Source of the DNA: Pseudomonadota bacterium | Lineage (GTDB): Bacteria; Pseudomonadota; Gammaproteobacteria; Burkholderiales; Rhodocyclaceae | Assembly (NCBI GenBank): GCA_018240785.1 | Contig: JAFEFC010000004.1 | Coordinates: 27,003 to 91,002, forward strand | Direction: 5' to 3' | Length of the DNA: 64,000 bases | In this document: positions 1 to 8,586 of the stretch, piece by piece | Position numbering within the stretch: the first letter of the stretch is position 1 | Layout: each line of letters opens with the position of its first letter | Translations under genes and position numbers: made by a program | Notes under the pieces: model-generated | Database searches by the model: none | What the model was told of the DNA's origin: nothing | What the model saw: the letters and a program-made list of their open reading frames with translations, nothing else

Positions 1-36
1 ATCCCCTTCATGCTTTCTGGCAGCGGACTCTCGGGC

Positions 37-750
37 TCAGGCCTGCTTGTTCTTTCCCGCTTCCTTGGCGATCGACTTCTCGTAGCGGACGTCGCTGCCG
101 CGCACGAGGAAGACCACGAACTCGGCGATGTTCTTGGCGTGATCGCCGATGCGCTCGATCGATTTGGCGATGAACAGCAGATCGAGGCTGTTGGTGATGG
201 TTCGCGGGTCTTCCATCATGAAGGTGATGAGCTGGCGCATCGTCCCCTTGAAGTTCGCGTCGACTTCCGCATCCTGCTGCTTGATCGCGTCGATGCTCGA
301 CGCGTCGGCCCGCGCGAAGCCGTCGAGCGCACTGCGCAGCATGTCCAGCGCGATCGCGGCGCTGTGGCCGAGTTCCACCCGCGGCGAGATGGGCTGGTCG
401 CCGCCATGCAGGCGCTTGGCCGCCTTCGCGATCTTCTTCGCCTCATCGCCGATGCGCTCGAGATCGGATGCCGACTTCACCACCGTCATTACCAGACGCA
501 GGTCGACCGCGGTCGGCTGACGCTTGGCAATGATGTGGTTGCATTCCTCATCGATCTGCATCTCGAGCAGGTTGATGCGGTGGTCGCTCTCGATCACCTG
601 ATCCAGCAGGGCGATGTTTCCCGACTTCAGGCCTTCGATCGCGTTCGCGACTTGTGTCTCGACCAGGCCGCCCATATTGAGCACGCCGCTGCGTATCTCC
701 TCGAGCTCGGAGTCGAACTGTCGGTAAGTGTGTGTGTTCATTGTCGCCAT
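37..750 (-). CDS. phoU: Phosphate signalling protein PhoU
   Basis: PhoU is a cytoplasmic regulator that links the Pst phosphate transporter to the PhoR/PhoB two-component system. The protein is 237 residues when started at the ATG at 750; a second in-frame ATG at 741 would give 234. Both are close to the usual family length of about 235-240. It shows the two repeated three-helix PhoU domains. Each carries a metal-binding signature of the type E-R-I-G-D: DLERIGDEAKKIAKA in the first half and SIERIGDHAKNIAEF in the second. It is transcribed away from rpiA with only 37 bases between them. No pst genes are in view. The reading frame stays open upstream of 750 but that part has no PhoU character. 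Confidence 0.95.
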   Translation of the reverse strand: MATMNTHTYRQFDSELEEIRSGVLNMGGLVETQVANAIEGLKSGNIALLDQVIESDHRINLLEMQIDEECNHIIAKRQPTAVDLRLVMTVVKSASDLERIGDEAKKIAKAAKRLHGGDQPISPRVELGHSAAIALDMLRSALDGFARADASSIDAIKQQDAEVDANFKGTMRQLITFMMEDPRTITNSLDLLFIAKSIERIGDHAKNIAEFVVFLVRGSDVRYEKSIAKEAGKNKQA

Positions 751-787
751 GGTCCAATCCAGGTCGCAGGAGCATACCTGCAGAATG

Positions 788-1474
788 TTAACGTCTTGTT
801 GCGTAGGCCGATGCGTCGCGCACAAGCCGCTCGACGCCACCGGCACCGGCGAGCAGCAGCACGTCGGCACCGCGGCTGGCGAACAGTCCATTCGTGACGA
901 CGCCGACGATCTGGTTGATCTCGCGCTCGACGGCGCAGGGGTCGGTGATGGCAAGGCCATGCACGTCGAGGATCAGGTTGCCGTTGTCGGTGACGAAATT
1001 CTCACGCACGCGCGGTTGTCCGCCAAGCCGTGCCAGCTCGCGGCTCACATGCGACCGGGCCATCGGGATCACCTCCACCGGCAGCGGGAAGCTGCCCAGG
1101 GTGTCGACGCGCTTGCTGGCGTCACAGATGCAGACGAAGCGGTCCGCTACTGCGGCGACGATCTTCTCGCGCGTGAGCGCGCCGCCGCCGCCCTTGATCA
1201 TGCAGAAACGGCCGTCGATCTCGTCCGCGCCATCCACATAGACCGGAATCTGCTCGATGCCGTTGAGGTCGAAAACCGCAATGCCATGCGCCCTCAGCCG
1301 CGCGGAACTTGCCTCGGAGCTCGACACCGCGCCGCGGATGCGAGAACGCATCGCCGCCAGGCCGTCGATGAAGTGATTGACGGTCGACCCCGTGCCGACG
1401 CCGACGATGGTGTCGTCGATGATGTAGTCGAGTGCGGCGAGCGCCGCGGCTTTCTTCAGTTCGTCCTGTGTCAT
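788..1474 (-). CDS. rpiA: Ribose-5-phosphate isomerase A
   Basis: RpiA interconverts ribose 5-phosphate and ribulose 5-phosphate in the non-oxidative pentose phosphate pathway, in the cytoplasm. The 228-residue product has the expected family length. It contains the conserved GVGTGSTV phosphate loop near residue 25, the VDGADEIDG motif with the catalytic aspartates in the middle, and the [11 protein letters not shown] motif just after it. The ATG at 1474 is chosen over a TTG 18 bases upstream because the protein then begins at the family's normal N-terminus ([11 protein letters not shown]). It lies between moeA and phoU on the same strand with short gaps, so the three may be cotranscribed, although their functions are unrelated. 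Confidence 0.96.
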   Translation of the reverse strand: MTQDELKKAAALAALDYIIDDTIVGVGTGSTVNHFIDGLAAMRSRIRGAVSSSEASSARLRAHGIAVFDLNGIEQIPVYVDGADEIDGRFCMIKGGGGALTREKIVAAVADRFVCICDASKRVDTLGSFPLPVEVIPMARSHVSRELARLGGQPRVRENFVTDNGNLILDVHGLAITDPCAVEREINQIVGVVTNGLFASRGADVLLLAGAGGVERLVRDASAYATRR

Positions 1475-1525
1475 CGGGTTTTCCGGTTGCAAGGCGTGAG
1501 CATGTGGGTGCAGCTTGCGCCGGGC

Positions 1526-2773
1526 TCAGGCGAGTCCGGCGAAAGGCTGAACGAGGACCGGTTCGCCGGGCTCGATGCCGGCGCAGTCCTCGGGCAGCAC
1601 GATGAAGCAGTCGGCCTCGGACATCGAGCGCAGCACGCCCGAGCCCTGCGCGCCGGCCAGCGTTACCGACAGTCGGGCGCCGTCGCGCAGCAGCTTGCCG
1701 CGCATGAACTCGCAGCGGCCTGGCTGCTTGCGGATGGCCACCTCGCAGGGCACCGCGAAATGCTGTGCCGCCGGGAGCGGCGACACGCCCATCATCTGCA
1801 GCAGCGCGTCCTGCACGAACTGGTAGAACGCCACCAGCACCGCCACCGGGTTGCCGGGCAGGCCGAACAGCACCGCATTGCCGACCCGGCCGAAGGCCAT
1901 CGGCCGGCCGGGCTTGATGGCCAGCTTCCAGAACACGACTTCGCCCATGCGCGACATCATGTCGCGGATGAAATCCGCTTCACCGACGGAGACGCCGCCG
2001 CTGGTGATCACGACGTCGGCTGCGCTGGAGGCTTCGCGGAAGGCGTCTTCCAGGGCTGCCGGGTCGTCGGCTACCACGCCCATGTCCAGCAACTCGCAGC
2101 CCAGCCGGCTCAGCGCGCCAAACAGGGTGTAGCGGTTGCTGTCGTAGACCTGGCCAGGGGCCAGCGGGCGGCCGATGGAGGCGATCTCGTCGCCGGTGGA
2201 GAAGAATGCGACTCGCAGGCGTCGCTGCACCGCCACCTCGGCGATGCCGAGCGACGCGATGAGGCCGAGCTCGGCTGGCCCGCAGCGCGTCCCGGCCGCC
2301 AGCGCCACGCCGCCCAGCGGCAGGTCCTCGCCGGCGCGGCGCAGGTTCTGGCCGGCTTTCTGACCGGACGGAACGAAGAGGCGGTCGCCCTCGCGACGGA
2401 CCGCTTCCTGCACGACGATGGTGTCCGCGCCCTCGGGGATGGCAGCGCCGGTCATGATGCGCAGCGCCTGGCCGGCGCCGACGATGCCTGAAAATGGCCG
2501 GCCGGCGAAGGCCGTCCCCACCACATGCAGGACGGTGTCGCCTTCGGCGGCAAGGTCGGCGGCGCGCACCGCGTAACCGTCCATGGCCGAGTTGTCGTGC
2601 GCGGGCACGTTGCAGGGCGCGATCACGTCCTCGCACAGCACGCGGCCGAGCGCGGCGCGCACTGCGACGCGTTCCCATCCACTGACCGGGGAGATGCTGT
2701 CGAGAATGATCCTGCGTGCGGCGGCGACACTGACCTGGTTGCGTGCAGTGTCTGCGGGGCGGTCCTTGGGCAT
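1526..2773 (-). CDS. moeA: Molybdopterin molybdenumtransferase MoeA
   Basis: MoeA inserts molybdate into adenylylated molybdopterin, the last common step of molybdenum cofactor synthesis. The 415-residue protein has the normal length. It shows the N-terminal signature NVPAHDNSAMDGYAVRA, the MTGAAIPEGADTIV region, the MoCF-like domain with VITSGGVSVGEADF, and the substrate-binding stretch KPGRPMAFGR followed by GLPGNPVAV. The ATG at 2773 gives the family N-terminus; upstream codons in the open frame look unrelated. It partners with the Mog-like adenylyltransferase found at 30.0 kb and would serve molybdoenzymes such as MsrP at 31.4 kb. A 113-base divergent intergenic region separates it from the DUF455 gene. 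Confidence 0.96.
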   Translation of the reverse strand: MPKDRPADTARNQVSVAAARRIILDSISPVSGWERVAVRAALGRVLCEDVIAPCNVPAHDNSAMDGYAVRAADLAAEGDTVLHVVGTAFAGRPFSGIVGAGQALRIMTGAAIPEGADTIVVQEAVRREGDRLFVPSGQKAGQNLRRAGEDLPLGGVALAAGTRCGPAELGLIASLGIAEVAVQRRLRVAFFSTGDEIASIGRPLAPGQVYDSNRYTLFGALSRLGCELLDMGVVADDPAALEDAFREASSAADVVITSGGVSVGEADFIRDMMSRMGEVVFWKLAIKPGRPMAFGRVGNAVLFGLPGNPVAVLVAFYQFVQDALLQMMGVSPLPAAQHFAVPCEVAIRKQPGRCEFMRGKLLRDGARLSVTLAGAQGSGVLRSMSEADCFIVLPEDCAGIEPGEPVLVQPFAGLA

Positions 2774-2819
2774 CTGTTGTGATCCGTGTTGCGATCGACG
2801 GTGCAACTGGTTTCCTTTT

Positions 2820-2832
2820 ACCACAATGTGGT
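2820..2832. promoter_or_regulatory. Short palindrome in the moeA / DUF455 divergent spacer
   Basis: The sequence accaca-a-tgtggt is a perfect 6+6 base inverted repeat with one central base, placed 47 bases upstream of the moeA start and 55 bases upstream of the DUF455 start. It could be an operator for either gene. There is no direct evidence for a bound regulator. Confidence 0.25.
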
Positions 2833-2873
2833 GCCGGATAGGCAGCGCAGCGGGGAAGGCGCAGCGGCTTTGG

Positions 2874-2879
2874 TACACT
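2874..2879 (+). promoter_or_regulatory. Possible -10 element of the DUF455 gene
   Basis: TACACT stands eight bases before the ATG at 2887. A start site six to seven bases downstream would fall on or just before the ATG, giving a leaderless or nearly leaderless mRNA. I see no convincing -35 hexamer and no Shine-Dalgarno sequence before this ATG. Confidence 0.35.
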
Positions 2880-2886
2880 TGCGCGC

Positions 2887-3690
2887 ATGAACGCATCGAT
2901 TCACGACGCCGCACTCCACGCCCTGTTGCGGTGTGATCCGGACCAAAAATGCGCAGCAACGCAGGCAGTGCATTCGGCCTGCACGCAGGGGCGTCTGCAG
3001 GCGGTGGCAGGGCCGGACCGCGCCGAACCGATCATCGTGCCGGGGCGGCCGCAGCGGCCGAGCCTGGTCGACGGCCGCGATGTGCCCCGGCGCGGCATCG
3101 GCAGCCGCGAGGGGCATGCGGCGCTGCTGCACGCCATCGCGCATATCGAATTCAACGCGATCAATCTCGCGCTCGATTGCGTGCATCGCTTCCGCAGCAT
3201 GCCGTCCGCCTTCCACCACGACTGGCTGCAGGTGGCGGCCGAAGAGGCTCACCATTTCGGCCTGGTGCGTGCGCGCCTGCAGGCGCTCGGTTTCGATTAC
3301 GGCGATTTCCCCGCGCACAACGGCCTGTGGCTGATGGCCTGCCGCACCGCGCATGACCTGCTGGCGCGCATGGCGCTGGTTCCTCGCGTGCTGGAAGCGC
3401 GTGGGCTCGATGCGACGCCGCCCATCATGGCGAGGCTGAGATCGATCGGCGACGAACGGAGCGTTGCGGTGCTCGAAGTCATCCTGCGCGATGAAATCGG
3501 CCATGTCGCCATCGGCGACCGCTGGTTCCGGCTCCTGTGCGCACAGCGCGGCCTGGAGCCGGAGGCCACTTACCTCGCGTTGATCGACAGTTTCGATGCG
3601 CCACGCCCGCATCCGCCGCTGCATCGCGAGGCGCGGCGTGCGGCGGGGTTCAGCGATGCGGAGCTCGACGCCCTGTCCGGCGGGCGTTGA
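2887..3690 (+). CDS. DUF455 family ferritin-like protein
   Basis: This 267-residue protein belongs to the DUF455 family of ferritin-like four-helix proteins, whose biochemical role is not established. Conserved acidic/histidine pairs that would be di-metal ligands are visible: HIEFNAINLAL near residue 87, AEEAHHFGLVRARL near residue 120 and LRDEIGHVAIGDRWF near residue 203. These resemble the E-x6-E-x2-H layout of ferritin-like oxidases. The length is normal for the family. The start at 2887 is the only ATG giving the usual N-terminus, and it lacks a clear ribosome binding site (see the -10 element just upstream). It converges with ccsB. I cannot assign a substrate. Confidence 0.85.
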   Translation: MNASIHDAALHALLRCDPDQKCAATQAVHSACTQGRLQAVAGPDRAEPIIVPGRPQRPSLVDGRDVPRRGIGSREGHAALLHAIAHIEFNAINLALDCVHRFRSMPSAFHHDWLQVAAEEAHHFGLVRARLQALGFDYGDFPAHNGLWLMACRTAHDLLARMALVPRVLEARGLDATPPIMARLRSIGDERSVAVLEVILRDEIGHVAIGDRWFRLLCAQRGLEPEATYLALIDSFDAPRPHPPLHREARRAAGFSDAELDALSGGR

Positions 3691-3720
3691 GCAGCACGCT
3701 GGCGCGGCGCCTTGCGGGGG

Positions 3721-3780
3721 CAGGGCTTCGGAGGGCAGGGCTTCGGAGGGCAGGGCTTCGGAGGGCAGGGCTTCGGAGGG
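3721..3780. repeat. Four tandem copies of a 15-base unit
   Basis: Four perfect head-to-tail copies of cagggcttcggaggg fill 3721-3780, followed by a partial fifth copy (cagg). They lie in the 130-base convergent spacer between the DUF455 gene and ccsB, and no gene depends on them. The copy number is likely to vary by replication slippage. Confidence 0.95.
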
Positions 3781-3820
3781 CAGGCGCGCGGGCGCAGCAA
3801 CGAGCGCTGTGCCACGCGGC

Positions 3821-4996
3821 TCACAGCGAGCCGTAGGAGTGCAGGCCCGACAGGAACATGTTGACGCCGAGGAAGGCAAACGTGACCACGACGAGGCCGA
3901 CCACCGCCCACCACGCCAGCATCGATCCGCGCAGGCCCTTGGTCAGGCGCATGTGGAGCCAGGCCGCGTAGTTCAGCCACACGATCAGCGCCCAGGTCTC
4001 CTTGGGGTCCCACTGCCAGTAGGTGCCCCAGGCTTCGGCCGCCCACAGTGCGCCGAGGATGGTGGCGATGGTGAAGAAGGCGAAGCCGATGGCGATCGCC
4101 TTGTACATCACGTCTTCCAATACCCGCAGCGGCGGCAGGCGGCTGGCGAGCACGCCGCGCTCGGCCAGCAGATATGCGCTGCCCACCATTGCCGACAAGG
4201 CGAAGGCCCCATAGCCGATGAAGTTGGTCGGGACGTGCACCTTCATCCAGTAGGACTGCAACGCCGGGATCAGCGGCTGGATCTGGTGAGCTTCGCGCGT
4301 GAAGGTGTACCACAGCAGGAAGCCCACTGCGGCCGAGATGACCGTCAGCACGAAAGCGCCCAGTCTGCGCGTGCCGTAGCGCAGCTCGTAGTACAGGTAG
4401 AGCAGCGCGGTGAGCAGGCTGAACAGCACGAAGACTTCATACAGGTTGCTGATGGGGATGTGGCCGATGTCCGGCCCGATCAGGTAGGACTCGTACCAGC
4501 GCACGAAGAGGCCGCTGGTGCCCATCGTCACCGCAGCCCAGGTCAGCACGTTGCCGGTCCTTTCGGCGAAATCCGAGCGCAGCGCAAGCCCCAGCCAGTA
4601 GGCCGCGGTGGCCATGAAGACCAGCGCGCTCATCCACATGATCGCCGTCTGGCTGGAGATCAGGTACTTGAGCAGGAAGGATTGTTCCGCACGCGCAAGC
4701 TCGCCCTGATAGAGCGCGATGCTCGCCAGCGACACTGCCGCGACGGCGGCAAGGAAGGGGCGAAAGGCCTTCCAGTGCCAGCCGACCGCCATCAGGATCG
4801 GAACGTGCAGCAGCAGGATGCCCTTGTCGTAGACGTCCATCGATGCACCGTACTGCTGCAGCGCAAAGAATGCGCCGAGCACCAGTGCGGCGGCATAGAG
4901 CCAGTCGCCAAGGCCCAGGCTGCGCAGCCAGTCTCCAGAGCGTGGCGAGGCGCCGCCGGGTTGCGGTTGGTGGGAGGTGCGGGCCAGTTCCATCAT
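3821..4996 (-). CDS. ccsB: System II cytochrome c biogenesis protein, WWD-domain subunit (CcsB/CcsA type)
   Basis: This polytopic inner-membrane protein is the haem-handling subunit of the System II (Ccs) machinery that attaches haem to CXXCH motifs in the periplasm. It is 391 residues long with about eight hydrophobic segments. The diagnostic WWD haem-binding motif is visible near residue 320 (WGTYWQWDPKETWALIVW). Conserved histidines flank it: HVPTNFIGYG before and the WLHMRLTKG segment after. Nomenclature differs between groups: the WWD protein is called CcsA in chloroplasts and many bacteria and CcsB in several proteobacterial annotations. The resB gene lies directly upstream, 12 bases away, so the two form one transcription unit and one complex. 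Confidence 0.94.
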   Translation of the reverse strand: MMELARTSHQPQPGGASPRSGDWLRSLGLGDWLYAAALVLGAFFALQQYGASMDVYDKGILLLHVPILMAVGWHWKAFRPFLAAVAAVSLASIALYQGELARAEQSFLLKYLISSQTAIMWMSALVFMATAAYWLGLALRSDFAERTGNVLTWAAVTMGTSGLFVRWYESYLIGPDIGHIPISNLYEVFVLFSLLTALLYLYYELRYGTRRLGAFVLTVISAAVGFLLWYTFTREAHQIQPLIPALQSYWMKVHVPTNFIGYGAFALSAMVGSAYLLAERGVLASRLPPLRVLEDVMYKAIAIGFAFFTIATILGALWAAEAWGTYWQWDPKETWALIVWLNYAAWLHMRLTKGLRGSMLAWWAVVGLVVVTFAFLGVNMFLSGLHSYGSL

Positions 4997-5008
4997 GCGT
5001 CTCGCGAT

Positions 5009-7054
5009 TCAGGTTGGGCGGTTTTCGGGGGCGGCGAAGAGCTCGCGCAGCCCGTCGACGTGGCGCTGGAAGGTCTCGTCCACATCGATGGCCTTGCGGT
5101 TGGACGACATCGCCATCAGCACTTCGTTCGGCTTGATCAGCACGAAAAGACGCCGCTCCCGTATGTAGAGCATAGCGAACACGCCGAGCACCAGCAGCAA
5201 TGAGCCGAGGAAAACCAGTGCCTTGCCGGGCGAGCGGGTTGCCTGCAGCACGGTGGCCTGGCGCTCGTCGTAGGCGGTGAGCTGGAGGTATACCGGCGCG
5301 CCGTAGAACAGGCTGTCGGAAAGCGCTGCGATGCTGTCGCGCAGGAAGACGGCATTGTTCTCGTCCAGCGCCGGCGCGGCCTGGCCGCTGCGTTCGCGCG
5401 TCATCAGCCAGGCTTCCCACACGGCGCCCTGCATGATCTTGACGAACACGTCGGCGGCGCGCTCGCGTTCGGCTGCAGGGACCGTGGCCTCGATGAAGCG
5501 GCCGATGGACTCGTACCCGCGGTCGGCGAACAGCGTCAGCGTGTGTTCGACCGTCTGAGTGAGGCGGTCGCGCATGCCGTTGTCGGCTGCACTTGTGCCC
5601 GCGGCGCTGCGCGCTGCGACGCGCTGCGCCAGTTGGGCACGCAGCGCGGGATCAAAGACGATGTCGTGCAGGGCGAACCACGTCTCCGCCTTGCCCTCGG
5701 CGTCGAGCGGAATGCGCATGTAGCGGAAGGCTTCGGCCTGGCTGTCGCGTGTTCCCGAATAAAGATACCAGCGGCCTTGCTGCTCGATCGGCATCATGTA
5801 ATTGTTGAATTCGCGCGCCTGGCCGGCTTCGTCGCGCAGCTTGAAGGTGTAGCTCGGGCCGATGTTGCGCAGGTTCTTCTGCGTCGGCGATTTAGCGCCG
5901 CTGCCCAGGTGCTGCTCGAAACGAGCCATGCCCGATGCCGGCGCGTCGTTGTCCTTCGCCGTGCCCATGTCCTCGACGTTGAACGCCCGGAACTGCGTCA
6001 GTTCGAGTGTGTAGCGCGCATTCCCGGCGAGGAGCGGCACGGTGTCGCCGACTGCGCCCTGCATGGTCGTCAGTCGCGGCACGCCATGCGCCAGGCCATG
6101 GACGGCCAGACTGAGCACCGAGCCGCCGTCCTCGAAGCTGGACTGGTACAGGGTGATGCCGCGGTATTCGAAGGGCTTGTTGACTTCGATCGTGCGCTCG
6201 AGCGCCTTGCCGCTGTCGTCGGTGATCAGGATGTCACTGGCGAAGCGCTTGGGCATCCCGTTTTCGTAGTGATCGATGTGGAAGCGCTTCAGCGAGATCG
6301 AGAAGGGCAGCTCCTGCAGCAGGATGCCGTCGCCGACGTTGAGCACCGCGGTGCTTGCCGAGCGACCCTCGGGGATGAACACGTTGCCGCGGAAGCTGGG
6401 GTTGCCGGTGCCCAGGCGTGCGGAGGCCGGGATGTCGGCGATCAACTGGTTGCCGGACGTCGCCTGCTTGCCACCGGTGGCCATCTGCAGCTTGAGCGGC
6501 AGGTCGCCGTCGAGCAGACCGCCGACGCAGATCAGTACGATCGCGCCATGGGCAAGGAAGTAGCCGGCACGGCCAGCGCTGCCCTGTTTGGCGGCGAGCA
6601 GCACATGGTCCTCGCGCTCGCTCGCGCGGAAGCGGAAACCGGAGCGTGCAAGATAGGCGCGAGCGCGATCCAGCGAGACAGTGACGCCGCTTGCGGGCAC
6701 CATGCTTGCCTGATGGCTGAACTGCCGCAGCGAAGCTTCGCGCGCATGCTCGCGGAAGCTTCGCATCTCGCGCAGCATCGGCCGTGTCTGGCGGATGATG
6801 CACAGCGAGGTCGACACCACCAGGAACGCCAGGATGACGAGAAACCAGCTCGCGTTGTAGACGGAGTAGATGCCGAGCTTCTCGAACACCGGGAACCAGA
6901 ACGGGCCGAACTGGTTCAGGTAGGCATTGAAGGGCTCGTTCTGTTTCACCACCGTGCCGACCACCGATGCGATCGCAAGGATGGTGAGCAGGCTGATGGC
7001 AAAACGCATCGAGCTCAACAGCTCGAACAGGGCGCGCGCAGTGCCGCGTTGCAT
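5009..7054 (-). CDS. resB: Cytochrome c biogenesis protein ResB / Ccs1
   Basis: ResB is the membrane partner of the WWD protein in System II cytochrome c maturation; it is thought to help keep the apocytochrome thiols and haem reduced. The 681-residue product has three N-terminal membrane helices (residues about 18-35, 70-90 and 160-185). A long periplasmic domain of roughly 380 residues follows, then a fourth helix near residue 615 (KALVFLGSLLLVLGVFAML). The N-terminal LLSSMRFAISLLTILAIASVVGT and the NEPFNAYLNQFGPFWF segment are typical of the family. The length matches betaproteobacterial homologues. It sits between cytochrome c4 and ccsB on the same strand; a terminator-like hairpin at 7125-7158 separates it from the former. 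Confidence 0.94.
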   Translation of the reverse strand: MQRGTARALFELLSSMRFAISLLTILAIASVVGTVVKQNEPFNAYLNQFGPFWFPVFEKLGIYSVYNASWFLVILAFLVVSTSLCIIRQTRPMLREMRSFREHAREASLRQFSHQASMVPASGVTVSLDRARAYLARSGFRFRASEREDHVLLAAKQGSAGRAGYFLAHGAIVLICVGGLLDGDLPLKLQMATGGKQATSGNQLIADIPASARLGTGNPSFRGNVFIPEGRSASTAVLNVGDGILLQELPFSISLKRFHIDHYENGMPKRFASDILITDDSGKALERTIEVNKPFEYRGITLYQSSFEDGGSVLSLAVHGLAHGVPRLTTMQGAVGDTVPLLAGNARYTLELTQFRAFNVEDMGTAKDNDAPASGMARFEQHLGSGAKSPTQKNLRNIGPSYTFKLRDEAGQAREFNNYMMPIEQQGRWYLYSGTRDSQAEAFRYMRIPLDAEGKAETWFALHDIVFDPALRAQLAQRVAARSAAGTSAADNGMRDRLTQTVEHTLTLFADRGYESIGRFIEATVPAAERERAADVFVKIMQGAVWEAWLMTRERSGQAAPALDENNAVFLRDSIAALSDSLFYGAPVYLQLTAYDERQATVLQATRSPGKALVFLGSLLLVLGVFAMLYIRERRLFVLIKPNEVLMAMSSNRKAIDVDETFQRHVDGLRELFAAPENRPT

Positions 7055-7124
7055 GCTGGTCTCTGAAGAAGGAAGGCTTGCGCCGGATCGGCTGGCGTCA
7101 GCCCGGCGTATCAGGCCGACGGCT

Positions 7125-7158
7125 GAAAAGAAAAAGGGGCGGCCATCACCACCCCCTT
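7125..7158 (-). terminator. Rho-independent terminator after cytochrome c4
   Basis: On the minus strand an AAGGGG...CCCCTT stem with an inner GG/CC extension is followed by a T-rich run (complement of gaaaagaaaaa). It lies 26 bases beyond the cytochrome c4 stop codon and before resB. It would therefore end or attenuate transcription between the abundant cytochrome and its maturation genes. Confidence 0.7.
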
Positions 7159-7183
7159 CTTGATTGCTCCGATGCCTGCAGGA

Positions 7184-7813
7184 TCAGCGCAGGCCGGCCG
7201 CGTAGTCGGCGACGGCCTTCATCTCGGGATCGGTCATCTTGAGCGCGATCATGCGCATCATGCGGTTCGGATCGTTGGCACGGACACCGTCGCGGAACGA
7301 CTTCAGTTGCGCTTCGGTGTAGTCGGCGAACTGGCCCGAGAGGCGCGGGTACTGCGCCGGCAGGCCGGCACCGGCCGGGCCGTGGCACGCCGCACAGGCG
7401 GGGACGCCCTTGGCCGGGATGCCACCGCGCCAGATCTTCTGGCCTTGGTCGACAGTGGCCACGTTCTTGGCCGGCTCGGGCTTCAGCGTCTGCGACGAGA
7501 AATACTCGGCCAGGCCTTTCATGTCAGACTCTTCCAGGCCGGCAGCCATTGCCGACATGATGGCGTTTTCACGCACGGCCTTCTTGCCGTCCCAGCTCTT
7601 GAACTCGTGCAACTGCTTGTAGAGGTAGTCGGCGTGCTGCCCTGCCAGCTTCGGGTTGGCCGGGATCGCGCTGTTGCCGTCCGCGTTGTGGCAGCCCGCG
7701 CAGACCGTCTCTGCAGTCTGCTTCGCCTTGGCGAGGTCGGGAGCCGGCGTCTGGGCCTGAAGGCTGCCGGCAACCAGCAGCAGCGACGAAAGCAGCAGGG
7801 AACGCTTCATCAT
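7184..7813 (-). CDS. Dihaem cytochrome c4, periplasmic
   Basis: Cytochrome c4 is a periplasmic two-haem electron carrier that feeds terminal oxidases. The 209-residue precursor starts with a Sec signal peptide (MMKRSLLLSSLLLVAGSLQAQ). It has two CXXCH haem sites in two similar halves: CAGCH near residue 39 and CAACH near residue 138. The likely axial methionines lie in the NAIMSAMA and NRMMRMIA segments. Size and architecture match cytochrome c4 (about 190-210 residues). The gene stands directly upstream of resB-ccsB, the machinery that attaches its haems, an arrangement common in betaproteobacteria. It is divergent from engB, with a 122-base spacer that must hold its promoter. Confidence 0.93.
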   Translation of the reverse strand: MMKRSLLLSSLLLVAGSLQAQTPAPDLAKAKQTAETVCAGCHNADGNSAIPANPKLAGQHADYLYKQLHEFKSWDGKKAVRENAIMSAMAAGLEESDMKGLAEYFSSQTLKPEPAKNVATVDQGQKIWRGGIPAKGVPACAACHGPAGAGLPAQYPRLSGQFADYTEAQLKSFRDGVRANDPNRMMRMIALKMTDPEMKAVADYAAGLR

Positions 7814-7935
7814 GATGTCCTCTGAAAGCCGTGAGTGAATGTTTCAAACGCGGTATTCTATCCCATGAAATGCGCCTTGCGCGATGCGATGTAGGCCTCA
7901 GCCCGCAGTCCAGCAGGTTTTCACCCGGTTTTTTC

Positions 7936-8586
7936 ATGTCATTGTTCCGCAACGCACAATTCGAGATCTCGATCGCCAAACCTTCCGGCCTCCCGCCGCT
8001 GAGCGGCGCGGAGATCGCCTTCGCAGGGCGTTCCAACGCCGGCAAGTCCAGCGCGATCAACACGCTGGCGGGGCATGTGAGGCTCGCCTTCGTGTCGAAG
8101 ACGCCGGGGCGCACGCAACTGATCAACTTCTTCCGCCTCAACTGCGGCGCCTTGCTGGTCGATCTGCCCGGCTACGGCTATGCCGCCGTGCCGGAGAAGA
8201 TCCGCCGCCAGTGGCAGGGGCTGATCGAGGCCTACCTGAAGAAGCGTGAGAGCCTGATCGGCCTGGTGCTGATCATGGACGTGCGCCGTCCGCTCACCGA
8301 CCTCGATCGGCAGATGATCGACTGGTTCGCGCCCTCCGGTCGGCCGCTTCACGTGCTGCTCACGAAGAGCGACAAGCTGTCGCGTGGCGCAGCGAGTGCG
8401 ACACTGCAGGCCGTGCGGCGGGAGCTGGCCGGGTTTGGGCCGCAGGTGACCGTGCAGCTCTTCTCCAGCCTCAAGAAGGCCGGCGTGGAGGAAACCGAGC
8501 GCATCATCGCCGGCTGGCTGGGGTTGGGCGCGGCCGATGGCAGCGCCGGCAGGCAGGAAACAAAAACCCCCGACCAGGGGATATAG
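7936..8586 (+). CDS. engB: Ribosome biogenesis GTP-binding protein EngB (YsxC/YihA)
   Basis: EngB is an essential TrmE-Era-EngA-like GTPase needed for assembly of the large ribosomal subunit. The 216-residue protein has all G motifs: G1 GRSNAGKSS near residue 33, G2 threonines in KTPGRTQLINFF, G3 DLPGYGYA, G4 TKSDKL and G5 SSLKKAG. The ATG at 7936 gives the family N-terminus; the frame is open further upstream but that part is not conserved. The C-terminal tail after residue 200 is short and polar. Its last codons overlap the U-tract terminator of a candidate minus-strand small RNA. hemB follows on the same strand after about 220 bases. Confidence 0.95.
   Translation: MSLFRNAQFEISIAKPSGLPPLSGAEIAFAGRSNAGKSSAINTLAGHVRLAFVSKTPGRTQLINFFRLNCGALLVDLPGYGYAAVPEKIRRQWQGLIEAYLKKRESLIGLVLIMDVRRPLTDLDRQMIDWFAPSGRPLHVLLTKSDKLSRGAASATLQAVRRELAGFGPQVTVQLFSSLKKAGVEETERIIAGWLGLGAADGSAGRQETKTPDQGI

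Noticed and set aside
1-11. Start of a minus-strand gene at the left edge (ATG at 11, downstream of phoU)
   Set aside because: Only three codons are inside the window, so neither reality nor identity can be judged.
728-2491. Very long plus-strand open frame opposite rpiA and moeA
   Set aside because: Its product is rich in His, Gln and Arg with no domain pattern, as expected of the antisense of GC-rich genes; rpiA and moeA on the other strand are unmistakable.
3570-4313. Frame reading PPKPC repeats through the 15-base tandem repeat
   Set aside because: The repeat encodes PPKPC only because it is a multiple of three; the rest of the frame is antisense or off-frame ccsB sequence.
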